Assembly: GCA_964575715.1 (NCBI GenBank)
Contig: CAZNSG010000012.1
Location: 1-5,460, forward strand
Direction of reading: 5' to 3'
Length of the DNA: 5,460 nt
Source of the DNA: PNAI01 sp964575715
GTDB taxonomy: Bacteria; Pseudomonadota; Alphaproteobacteria; Rhizobiales; Xanthobacteraceae
The position numbers and the translations under genes were made by a program. The notes under the pieces were generated by a model, which did not search any database, was not told the DNA's origin, and worked only from the letters and a program-made list of their open reading frames with translations. Shown here one piece after another: positions 1 through 5,312 of this stretch; positions within the stretch are counted from its first letter, which is position 1; each line of letters opens with the position of its first letter.

Positions 1-246
1 GATCAGGATCGCCGTGGTCGAGCCGCCATACATGCCGCCGTAATAGATGCCGGCGAACATGATGAGCGAACCGGCGGGATCGAGCTTGTAGGTGATCGGC
101 AGCAGCAGCGCGACCGTGAGCGCGGGGCCGATGCCCGGCAGCACGCCCACGGCGGTGCCGAGCAACACGCCGATCAATGCGAACAGGAGATTGCTTGGTT
201 GCACTGCGACCGCGAGGCCTTGCATCAGGAAGCCGAGCGCATCCAT
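1..246 (-). CDS. tctA: TctA, large membrane subunit of tripartite tricarboxylate transporter (partial, N-terminal 82 residues)
   Basis: This is the start of the large permease subunit of a TTT-family transporter, which carries the substrate through the inner membrane using an ion gradient. The 82 visible residues begin MDALGFLMQG and contain the family's conserved N-terminal signature: GVLPGIGP at about residues 34-41, then a hydrophobic helix, then YYGGMYGGSTTAIL at about 68-81. These glycine-rich stretches are the most conserved part of TctA. The family is normally about 500 residues, so roughly 420 lie beyond the left edge; the truncation comes from the window, not the gene. The ATG at 244-246 fits the usual family N terminus. 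A weak GAGAG stands 6 bases upstream as a possible ribosome site. It lies 210 bp downstream of tctB, and the gap contains a palindromic repeat. The family assignment is strong; the substrate cannot be read from this fragment. Confidence 0.95.
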   Translation of the reverse strand, partial: MDALGFLMQGLAVAVQPSNLLFALIGVLLGTAVGVLPGIGPALTVALLLPITYKLDPAGSLIMFAGIYYGGMYGGSTTAILI

Positions 247-331
247 CGCGTGCTCTCAGACCGACGGCACTGAGCAATTTCCGTCATCCTGAGGCGCTCG
301 CCGAAGGCGAGCCTCGAAGGATGCACGGCCA

Positions 332-357
332 CCAATCTCGGGTTTACCCGAGATTGG
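332..357. repeat. Perfect 11-bp hairpin module, TTTA loop
   Basis: CCAATCTCGGG pairs fully with CCCGAGATTGG across a TTTA loop. The related copy at 5381-5406 keeps the full stem, although its third base pair is G-C instead of A-T. Confidence 0.8.
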
Positions 358-368
358 CATTTCAAGTG

Positions 369-394
369 CGCAAGTCGGCCAAGGCCGACTTGCG
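369..394. repeat. Perfect 12-bp hairpin module, AA loop
   Basis: CGCAAGTCGGCC pairs fully with GGCCGACTTGCG across AA. The identical module occurs inverted at 5345-5370. There is no following T-run in either direction, so it is not a classical intrinsic terminator. Confidence 0.8.
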
Positions 395-456
395 GTGGCT
401 CGCTTCGCTCGCACCTCAGGGTGACGGGGAAAGTGGGTCATTCGCCAAGGCCTTTG

Positions 457-930
457 TCAGAGCAACCGTTCGAGCGGCCCGGCCGGCAGGCTGAGCGTCA
501 AAAGCTTGTCGAACATCAGGTAGATCACGACGCCGAGGGCGAGACCGATGGAAAGGTCGCTGAGGAAGGCGCGCCGTCCGAACGCCGCCGACGTAGTTGC
601 GAACAGCACCGCCGTCGCCGCGATAAACCCGCCGCCCAGGCCGATCAGTGCGATGAGCGCGATCTGCCCGCCCAGGATGAGGGCGATCGCCTGCGGGGCG
701 GCGTTTTCCCGCGCGGGCAGTTCGCCGCGCAACGCCATCGCAAGATTGCCGAGCGCCAGCAACGTAAGCCCGCAAGCGATCACGAACGGCATCGCCTTCG
801 GCCCCACTCCATAGACCGCGGTAATCCGCAATGTCGTCATGTCCCAGAAGATAACCGCCGCAACGATGAGCAACAGACCCGCGATGACCATGCCGGCGGG
901 ATCGATCTTGCGTATCTGCGAGTCGTGCAC
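457..930 (-). CDS. tctB: TctB, small membrane subunit of tripartite tricarboxylate transporter
   Basis: This 157-residue protein is the small integral membrane partner of TctA. Family members are typically about 140-180 residues with four predicted helices, poorly conserved in sequence. Hydrophobic segments are visible at about residues 12-29, 46-67, 80-113 (long, probably two passes) and 124-144. The motif YGVGPKAMPFVIA at 40-52 corresponds to the conserved G-P-x-x-P region after the first helix. The start codon is GTG at 928-930 (GTG CAC GAC TCG). CGGAG lies 5 bases upstream, with a further GGGAGGGAG stretch before it that overlaps a hairpin (944-967). Position between tctC and tctA supports the call as much as the sequence does. 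The 368-bp gap to tctC is unusually long for a TTT operon and is full of repeats. Confidence 0.92.
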   Translation of the reverse strand: MHDSQIRKIDPAGMVIAGLLLIVAAVIFWDMTTLRITAVYGVGPKAMPFVIACGLTLLALGNLAMALRGELPARENAAPQAIALILGGQIALIALIGLGGGFIAATAVLFATTSAAFGRRAFLSDLSIGLALGVVIYLMFDKLLTLSLPAGPLERLL

Positions 931-943
931 GGACGCTCCGTCT

Positions 944-967
944 CCCTCCCCCGCTTGCGGGGGAGGG
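944..967. repeat. 11-bp GC-rich hairpin (REP-like) overlapping the tctB leader
   Basis: CCCTCCCCCGC pairs perfectly with GCGGGGGAGGG across a TT loop. On the minus strand it ends 14 bases before the tctB GTG codon and covers part of the purine-rich stretch upstream of the start. Its core recurs at 1264-1285. Confidence 0.8.
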
Positions 968-979
968 TTGGGGAGGGGG
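959..979 (+). other. Compact G-quadruplex motif upstream of tctB
   Basis: Four guanine runs of 5, 3, 4 and 5 bases are separated by loops of only A, TT and A. This satisfies the standard G3+ N1-7 quadruplex rule with very short loops, a pattern known to favour stable parallel quadruplexes. It is on the plus strand, the template strand for tctB, starting 29 bases upstream of the tctB start codon. The coding strand and the RNA are C-rich here, so any effect would be on DNA rather than through an RNA quadruplex. It overlaps the right arm of the 944-967 hairpin, so the two structures would compete. Confidence 0.6.
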
Positions 980-992
980 CAATCGTAATTGT

Positions 993-1166
993 ATTAGAGC
1001 ATGTTCCGCTTAAGTTGACCCGCTCACTCATCCGCTCATTCCCGCGCAAGCGGGAATCCAGGAGCCAAATACTTTGTGTTCTCAACCATTTGTACCTGGG
1101 TCCCCGCTTTCGCGGGGACGAGCGGATATCAAATACCGACTCAACCTAATCGAAACATGCTCTAAT
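993..1166. repeat. 174-bp MITE-like element with 26-bp terminal inverted repeats
   Basis: The left end at 993-1018 (ATTAGAGCATGTTCCGCTTA...) matches the complement of the right end at 1141-1166 at 23 of 26 positions. Inside, two more hairpins occur: ATTCCCGC/GCGGGAAT at 1038-1057 and GTCCCCGC/GCGGGGAC at 1100-1119. A further dyad, ATCCGCTC at 1029-1036, pairs with GAGCGGAT at 1120-1127, so the unit can fold almost end to end. It encodes no plausible protein. Size, terminal repeats and lack of coding content fit a non-autonomous mobile element. A TA dinucleotide lies near each end, but no clear target duplication could be shown, so mobility is inferred. Confidence 0.7.
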
Positions 1167-1205
1167 CTCGAAGCAGGCCCCCTCCCGGCTCGCTATCGCT
1201 CCGTA

Positions 1206-1224
1206 GCCGATGCTTCGCATCGGC
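1206..1224. repeat. 8-bp hairpin module, TTC loop
   Basis: GCCGATGC pairs exactly with GCATCGGC across TTC. It is one of the extra modules in the right arm of the tctC-tctB spacer. Confidence 0.65.
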
Positions 1225-1242
1225 GTTCTTCGCGTCAAGCAC

Positions 1243-1259
1243 GGCGGCCGAAGGCCGCC
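1243..1259. repeat. 7-bp GC hairpin module, GAA loop
   Basis: GGCGGCC pairs exactly with GGCCGCC across GAA. It lies 4 bases from the 1264-1285 hairpin and belongs to the same composite repeat arm. Confidence 0.65.
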
Positions 1260-1263
1260 TCTG

Positions 1264-1285
1264 CCTCCCCCGCAAGCGGGGGAGG
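1264..1285. repeat. 10-bp GC-rich hairpin just after the tctC stop
   Basis: CCTCCCCCGC pairs perfectly with GCGGGGGAGG across AA. It starts 13 bases beyond the tctC stop codon in the direction of transcription. It has no T-run after it, so it is unlikely to terminate alone. It could protect the tctC part of the message from 3' decay, as REP hairpins do elsewhere. It is the partner of the hairpin at 944-967. Confidence 0.75.
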
Positions 1286-1298
1286 TGAAGTCAACACA

Positions 1299-2267
1299 TT
1301 ACGATTTCACCAGACCGACGGATTTGAGCACGTTGCCGATGCGCACCTGCTCATCCTTGAGGAATTTTAAGAACCCATCGCCCGCGAGATAGGCGTCGTC
1401 CCAGCCCTTCTGCTTGAGAACTTCCTTCCAGGCCGCGGACTTGACCATTTTCTCGATGGCGTCATTGAGCGCCTTCTTCTGCTCCGCCGTGATTCCGGGC
1501 GGCGCCATTACCGAGCGCCAGTTGGTGATGACGAGATCGATACCCTGCTCCTTGAAGGTCGGCACCTCGACGCCCGGCAGCCGCTGCGGCGACGTCACGC
1601 CGATGGCCCGCAGCTTGCCGGCTTTGATCTGGCCTTCGTATTCGGCGTAGCCGGAAATTCCGGCACTCACCTTGGCGCCGAGAATGGCGGCGAGCGATTC
1701 GCCGCCGCCGGAGAACGGAATGTAGTTGACCTTCGCCGCTTCCGCGCCGGACGCAGCCACAAACAGCGCCGCCATGATGTGATCGACGCCGCCGGCGGAG
1801 CCGCCGGCAAACGTGCCCTTGGCGACGTCGGCCTTGATCGCCGCGGCGAGATCCTTTGCATTCTTGATGGGCGAGCCTGCCGGCACGACGATCACCTGCG
1901 TCTCCTCGGTAATCCGCGCGATCGGCGTGACTTGATCGAGCGTGACCGGCGCTTTGTTCATCAAGATCGCGCCCACCATCACAAAGCCATTGACCATGAG
2001 CTGATTGCCGTCGCCCTTGGCGCTGTTGACAAACTGGGCAATGCCGACCGTGCCGCCGGCGCCGGGTACATTGGTCACCTGCACGCTCTTGGCGGCGCCG
2101 GACGCCACCAGCGCCTGCTGCATCGCGCGTGCGGTCTGATCCCAGCCGCCGCCGGGACCCGCCGGCGCCATGATTTTCAGTTCCATCTGCGCAAGCGCGG
2201 GCGGCGCGAATGCGGCGGCCGCGATCACCGCCGCCGCGAACCAGAAACGCTTGGTCCAACCAGACAT
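1299..2267 (-). CDS. tctC: TctC, periplasmic substrate-binding protein of tripartite tricarboxylate transporter
   Basis: This 322-residue protein is the periplasmic receptor of the TTT system (Bug/TctC family). It binds a carboxylate and delivers it to TctA/TctB. Residues 1-26 form a Sec signal peptide: MSGWTKR, a hydrophobic core, then ALA before Q27. The mature part shows family marks in order: APAGPGGGWDQTAR at 34-47 and PGAGGTVGIAQF at 68-79, the two loops that hold the carboxylate in solved family members. VIVVPAGSPIKNAKDL follows at 125-140, then FSGGGES at 185-191, GYAEYEGQIKAGKLRAIGV at 206-224 and NWRSVMAPPGI at 249-259. The GGGWDQTAR form resembles the citrate-type TctC branch more than generic Bug proteins, but the ligand is not proven. 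The ATG at 2265-2267 is preferred over an upstream in-frame start at 2315. AGGAGG lies 5 bases before it and the signal peptide begins cleanly there. The upstream gene ends 107 bp away. Confidence 0.95.
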   Translation of the reverse strand: MSGWTKRFWFAAAVIAAAAFAPPALAQMELKIMAPAGPGGGWDQTARAMQQALVASGAAKSVQVTNVPGAGGTVGIAQFVNSAKGDGNQLMVNGFVMVGAILMNKAPVTLDQVTPIARITEETQVIVVPAGSPIKNAKDLAAAIKADVAKGTFAGGSAGGVDHIMAALFVAASGAEAAKVNYIPFSGGGESLAAILGAKVSAGISGYAEYEGQIKAGKLRAIGVTSPQRLPGVEVPTFKEQGIDLVITNWRSVMAPPGITAEQKKALNDAIEKMVKSAAWKEVLKQKGWDDAYLAGDGFLKFLKDEQVRIGNVLKSVGLVKS

Positions 2268-2374
2268 CTTCTCCTCCTGTTTCTCGTCCTGTCGCCGCCC
2301 GGCCGCCGCTGCCAATCGGCGCGGTGCCGGACGGTGCCTTTCATATCATCGCATTGCGTCTTACCGCATTGCCT

Positions 2375-4510
2375 TCACCGCGCGAGCGGGTCGGGCCGCA
2401 GCTGGAACTTGATCACTTGCGGACGATTGTTCTTGCCGCCCTCAAAGTGGAACACCGTGCGGTCCGAAGACGTCGCCCACAGCGCTCTGCCCTTCCAGCC
2501 GGCATTGGGATTGTCGATGCGCCCTTCCGCCCATTTGGCGAAGAAGCCCATGCGATAGGGCACGCGGATGGTGACGAACTTGCCGTTGACCAGGGCGTGG
2601 TAGGCATCGCTCATGTTGCCGGTGGCGATCGGCACGTTGAACCCTAGGCCTAGCGTGTTGAATTGATCGACCCAGGTGTAGTAGCTCGCCTCGACGCTGC
2701 CCTCGTCCTGCACGTCCTTGAACTGCGGTCCGGGGAACTTGTAGAGCGTCCAGCCCTCAGGGCAGTGCTTGCCGGTCGCGGTCGGCCCGTTGCGCACCTT
2801 GCACTTCCTGCGGTCGAACTTGCCGAGATGGCCGCTCGCCAGCGACGACCAGAAGACGCCATCGCGACCGATGTCGCCGCCGCGCGGCCCGTAGCCGGGG
2901 AACGGCGGCTCAAAAACTTCGGTCAGAGCGGTGTGCGTGGGGTCTGGTCCAGGAGCAATTCGCACCACGCGACCGGGATATCCCAGCTGGGTTCCCCATA
3001 TGGAACCGTCATTCGGGTTCACGGCCACGCTGTAGAGATTTGCCGCCACCCGCGTGTCCTTGGCCGGATCGGCGGGCTGGCCGGGCTCGACATGGGCGTC
3101 GCGCTTGCCGTTGCCGTTGGTGTCGAGGATGAACGGCGACCAGCCTTGCGATTTTACCTCGTCGCCGGTCTCCTCATACATCTTCCGGTTCAGCCAGCCG
3201 AATGCGCCGGGGCCGGTGACGCCACTTGAGACCCACAACGTCTGATTAGCGTCCTCGGCGAAGATCACGTGGTGCGTCGGGAAGCACGTCGAGATCAACT
3301 TGAATTGGCCGGTCGCCGGATCGTACATCGAGATGTGGCGACTGGAACTTTGCAGCGGGAAGACCTTCGCCGACGGATGGTCCGAGCCCGCCTTGCAGAA
3401 GTCCGGGTTGGCCGGCGGGCGCACGCGCGCCGCCATCCAGACCCGTCCCTTCTCGTCCATCATCTGGTTGTGAATGCTGGTCTGGCTGTCCCAGATCGGT
3501 TCGGATCCCCAGATCGGCGAGGGCGCCATCGGGGCCGCCTTCGACGACGGCGTCTTGGGATCGCGTACGGGGTGCTTCACTTGCGTCGCCGTGTGCGTCT
3601 TCGGATCGAGTACCGGGAAGAAGTCCGTGCTCTCCTCGGGCGCGCCATAGAGCTTGCCGTTGGCATTGACCGTGGGCCTGCGCCGGTCGGTCGAGATCAG
3701 ATCATGCATGTAGCCGGTGGGCGTGCTCCAGTCCCAGGTGGTGAGCACGAAGTTGCGCTCGATGCCTTGCGGCCGCGCCGGCTTGTCGAACGGCAATTCG
3801 CCCGCGGCGATGCGGTCGGTCCAGTCGCCAAACATTTTGAGCGCGCGCTGGGTTTCGAACCGGCCGATGACGTTCATCATTTGGGTCTGCGCCTGCCCGG
3901 CCATGAGGCGGCGCGACCATGCCTCCGCCGAGTCCTTGGAAGCGTCGGTGTATATCTTGGAGATCGTGCGCGTGCCGGGGCTGCCGAGCGCGTGACACGA
4001 CATGCAGCCGGTCTGCTTGATCTGGTTCACCCACTCCGGCTGGGTTTTCATCGGGCCCACGGGGAACTCGCTCTTCGCCGGGACCTTGAGCATCGAATAC
4101 CAGTAGATCGGCGGATAGTATTCCGCCGCCGCCTTCTCATCCGGCGCCTTGACCGCGGTCAGGTTGAGGGTCTTGCCCGGCTCGCCATCGACCTTGGGCG
4201 AATCCACGAGCCCGTACCCGCGTACCCAAACCTTGTATGTGGCCTTCGGAAGCTCGGGGATGAGGTAGCGCCCGCGGTCGTCAGTCACCACGATCTTGGC
4301 GAACTTTGTCGGCAGATCGGCCGTCTCCGCGATCACCCACACCCCGGCCTCGGGTCCGCTCGGCCCGGTGACGACGCCGCCGAGATCGCTGGTGCCGACC
4401 CGGACCGCCGCAGGCGCTTGCTGGGCGCTCAGCGGCGCCGGCGCGACGACGAATGCCAGAACCGCAAACGCTACCGATGAAATCCAATGGACCGTGAACT
4501 TGCCTACCAT
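2375..4510 (-). CDS. Exported protein with carboxypeptidase-regulatory-like domain, single c-type haem site and beta-propeller
   Basis: This is a 711-residue periplasmic protein of unproven function. A signal peptide spans about residues 1-29 (hydrophobic core 10-23, then PLSAQQ). Residues 43-105 look like a carboxypeptidase-regulatory-like beta-sandwich (GGVVTGPSG..., VVTDDRGRYLIPELP, YKVWVRGYG). A CMSCH haem-attachment motif follows at 169-173 (DNA 3992-4006), in a helical region to about 250 with candidate methionine ligands at 203, 211 and 212. From about 265 to 705 repeated blade-like strands (GRVWMAAR 355-362, QTLWVSSG 423-430, GSIWGTQ 502-508, GVFWSSL 551-557, RALWATSS 675-682) suggest a beta-propeller like the virginiamycin-B-lyase/NHL group. 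A calcium-loop-like DTNGNGKRD lies at 463-471. C372/C409 and C570/C583 may form disulfides. The ATG has GGAGG 6 bases upstream. Its position directly before tctC suggests a role with the imported compound, as sensor, oxidoreductase or lyase; this is inference. It is likely annotated elsewhere as a carboxypeptidase-regulatory-like domain protein; it is not itself a peptidase. Confidence 0.88.
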   Translation of the reverse strand: MVGKFTVHWISSVAFAVLAFVVAPAPLSAQQAPAAVRVGTSDLGGVVTGPSGPEAGVWVIAETADLPTKFAKIVVTDDRGRYLIPELPKATYKVWVRGYGLVDSPKVDGEPGKTLNLTAVKAPDEKAAAEYYPPIYWYSMLKVPAKSEFPVGPMKTQPEWVNQIKQTGCMSCHALGSPGTRTISKIYTDASKDSAEAWSRRLMAGQAQTQMMNVIGRFETQRALKMFGDWTDRIAAGELPFDKPARPQGIERNFVLTTWDWSTPTGYMHDLISTDRRRPTVNANGKLYGAPEESTDFFPVLDPKTHTATQVKHPVRDPKTPSSKAAPMAPSPIWGSEPIWDSQTSIHNQMMDEKGRVWMAARVRPPANPDFCKAGSDHPSAKVFPLQSSSRHISMYDPATGQFKLISTCFPTHHVIFAEDANQTLWVSSGVTGPGAFGWLNRKMYEETGDEVKSQGWSPFILDTNGNGKRDAHVEPGQPADPAKDTRVAANLYSVAVNPNDGSIWGTQLGYPGRVVRIAPGPDPTHTALTEVFEPPFPGYGPRGGDIGRDGVFWSSLASGHLGKFDRRKCKVRNGPTATGKHCPEGWTLYKFPGPQFKDVQDEGSVEASYYTWVDQFNTLGLGFNVPIATGNMSDAYHALVNGKFVTIRVPYRMGFFAKWAEGRIDNPNAGWKGRALWATSSDRTVFHFEGGKNNRPQVIKFQLRPDPLAR

Positions 4511-4541
4511 CGTTTCCTCCCTTTGAGCCGTAATGGACCGG

Positions 4542-4555
4542 GCACGTGGTCGTGC
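4542..4555. promoter_or_regulatory. Short dyad upstream of the haem-propeller gene, possible operator
   Basis: GCACG and CGTGC are arranged as an inverted repeat across TGGT, 31-45 bases upstream of the start codon and just downstream of a candidate -10 box. The symmetry is exact but short, so it could be a regulator site or chance in high-GC DNA. Confidence 0.2.
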
Positions 4556-4564
4556 TCTTGCCGC

Positions 4565-4592
4565 AGTCTAGGGCGATTTCCGATCAAGTGAA
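4565..4592 (-). promoter_or_regulatory. Possible sigma-70-type promoter for the haem-propeller gene and tct operon
   Basis: On the minus strand TTCACT (4587-4592) and TAGACT (4565-4570) are separated by 16 bases. Each matches four of six consensus positions. It would start a transcript roughly 45-50 bases before the ATG. The -35 part lies inside the repeat at 4571-4669. This is weak evidence, and alphaproteobacterial promoters are often degenerate. Confidence 0.22.
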
Positions 4593-4669
4593 ATCGGAAA
4601 CCGCTCCAGATTTTTGCTTTAACCGCATTTTTATCGCCGAACCGGTACCCACTTCGGCGGAAATTGCTC
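4571..4669. repeat. 99-bp intergenic palindromic repeat (Rhizobiales-type)
   Basis: The ends GGGCGATTTCCG (4571-4582) and the complement of 4658-4669 (GAGCAATTTCCG) match at 10 of 12 positions. There are two internal hairpins: TTTCCGAT/ATCGGAAA at 4577-4600 and CGCCGAA/TTCGGCG at 4635-4659. The layout (AAGTGAAATCGGAAACCG ... ACCGGTACCCACTTCG) resembles, from memory, the short palindromic elements scattered between genes of Bradyrhizobium and relatives; I could not check this. It sits between the DUF924 gene and the haem-propeller gene and differs in sequence from the other repeats in the window. Confidence 0.65.
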
Positions 4670-4706
4670 GCGCAAATGACCGTGCCGACATTTCGCGCCC
4701 ATCGCG

Positions 4707-5255
4707 TCAACCGGCAAACCCCCCGCCGTCGAGAAAAGCCTGCTCGGCCGCTGTGGTAGTGCGGTTAAATATGGCATTGCGATGCGGGAACCGGCCGAAG
4801 CGCCGAATAATATCGGCGTGGAGATCGGCCCATTTGAGCGCGTCGGCGTCGCCGGTGGCGCGGAAGAGCGCAAGGCTGCGTTCCTGATCGGCAAGACTCT
4901 CCGAGTGTTCAAAAGGCAGATAAAAGAAACTTCGCTGCGCGAGCGTAACTTTCCGATCGAAGCCGCGCGCGATGGCGCGCTCGGCGACCGCGCGGGCGAG
5001 CGGATCGGTGGCGAAGGCGCGAGCGCTGCCGCGGAACATGTTGCGGGGAAACTGATCGAGCACGATGACGAGGGCCATTGCGCCTTCTGCGCCTAGCTCC
5101 CACGCGCCAAGCTCGCCTGCCGCCGCGGCCTCATAGGTCTTGAGAAACCGTGCAACGATCTCGGCGTCGAAGGTTGAATCTTTCGCGAACCATTTTTTGG
5201 GGCCGGCGGCGCGCCAGAACGTGAGAACATCGTCGGCAGAGGCAATCGTACTCAC
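4707..5255 (-). CDS. DUF924 family protein
   Basis: This 182-residue soluble protein belongs to DUF924, a widespread family of unknown biochemical role with an all-helical, TPR-like fold. It carries the family's conserved blocks in order: KKWFAKDSTFD at 20-30, VLDQFPRNMFRGSARAFATD at 65-84, RSFFYLPFEHSESLADQ at 108-124, and HADIIRRFGRFPHRNAIFNR at 146-165, followed by the TTTAAEQAFL tail. Length matches full family members, so it appears intact. One small deviation is FNR where many members have LGR after PHRN. There is no signal peptide, which suggests a cytoplasmic protein. The start is GTG at 5253-5255, since no ATG is in frame before an upstream stop; GGAG lies 8 bases before it. A repeat-bearing gap of 196 bp separates it from the haem-propeller gene, so it is probably a separate transcription unit. 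Confidence 0.93.
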   Translation of the reverse strand: MSTIASADDVLTFWRAAGPKKWFAKDSTFDAEIVARFLKTYEAAAAGELGAWELGAEGAMALVIVLDQFPRNMFRGSARAFATDPLARAVAERAIARGFDRKVTLAQRSFFYLPFEHSESLADQERSLALFRATGDADALKWADLHADIIRRFGRFPHRNAIFNRTTTAAEQAFLDGGGFAG

Positions 5256-5278
5256 GTGTGTGACTCCATCGCGATGCT

Positions 5279-5307
5279 CTTATACCAATGGCAGCAATCA
5301 TTGACTC
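5279..5307 (-). promoter_or_regulatory. Possible extended -10 promoter for the DUF924 gene
   Basis: On the minus strand TGGTATAAG gives an extended -10 (TGN before TATAAG at 5279-5284, five of six consensus bases). A weak -35, GAGTCA (5302-5307), lies 17 bases upstream. Transcription would start about 16 bases before the GTG codon. The -10 is convincing and the -35 is not. Confidence 0.35.
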
Positions 5308-5312
5308 ATCTC

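Larger units (their letters stand above)
282..426. repeat. 145-bp palindromic, MITE-like repeat between tctB and tctA
   Basis: The element is bounded by imperfect terminal inverted repeats: CGTCATCCTGAGGCG at 282-296 against the complement of 412-426, 13 of 15 bases matching. Inside are two strong hairpins. One is an 11-bp stem at 332-342/347-357 with a TTTA loop. The other is a 12-bp stem at 369-380/383-394 with an AA loop. Shorter dyads lie at each end (GGCGAGC and GCTCGC types). Bases 367-419 recur exactly, in opposite orientation, at 5320-5372, so this is a dispersed family rather than a one-off. No reading frame in it looks like a protein. It fills most of the gap between tctB and tctA and would be transcribed if the genes form an operon. 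The ends were set by the terminal repeats; no target duplication was identified. Confidence 0.8.
931..1298. other. Gene-free spacer between tctC and tctB made of nested inverted repeats
   Basis: The 368 bases hold no convincing gene. They read as nested layers. Outermost is a CCTCCCCCGC-type hairpin pair (944-967 and 1264-1285). Inside that, GGGAGGGGGC at 971-980 is matched by its exact complement at 1178-1187. At the centre is a 174-bp unit with its own terminal inverted repeats (993-1166). Two extra hairpin modules (1206-1224 and 1243-1259) sit only in the right arm. The whole stretch could fold as a large structure in the tctC-tctB transcript. Confidence 0.75.

Noticed and set aside
282..426. 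CRISPR array or attachment site.
   Set aside because: There are no regularly spaced direct repeats with unique spacers, no cas genes, and no integrase or tRNA gene; the repeats are inverted and hairpin-forming.
177..494. Plus-strand open frame over the 282-426 repeat as a possible small protein.
   Set aside because: It starts inside tctA antisense, runs through palindromic repeat DNA and ends in tctB antisense; there is no ribosome site or domain.
416..982. Longer minus-strand frame overlapping tctB in another phase.
   Set aside because: It is Arg-rich with no membrane segments and runs through repeat DNA; the 457-930 frame gives a proper TctB protein.
1264..1285. Rho-independent terminator after tctC.
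   Set aside because: The stem is strong but no T-run follows it on the minus strand; an identical-type hairpin occurs before tctB, so it is better read as a REP-like repeat.
2268..2315. N-terminal 16-residue extension of TctC.
   Set aside because: The extension is charged (RRQDEKQEEK), precedes the signal peptide and covers the strong AGGAGG ribosome site, so the start at 2267 is preferred.
2268..2374. Regulatory structure in the gap between the haem-propeller gene and tctC.
   Set aside because: Only short direct repeats (CGCATTG twice, CGGTGCC twice) are visible, with no stable hairpin, promoter or terminator beyond what chance gives in this composition.
1779..2558. A 259-codon plus-strand open frame across tctC and the next gap.
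   Set aside because: It spans the strongly supported tctC in antisense, and its composition is typical of a shadow frame.
3269..4480. A 403-codon open frame on the plus strand opposite the haem-propeller gene.
   Set aside because: Its translation is extremely rich in Arg, Gly and Asp with no recognisable domain, as expected for the antisense of a high-GC gene. The minus-strand frame has a signal peptide, a haem motif and a good ribosome site.
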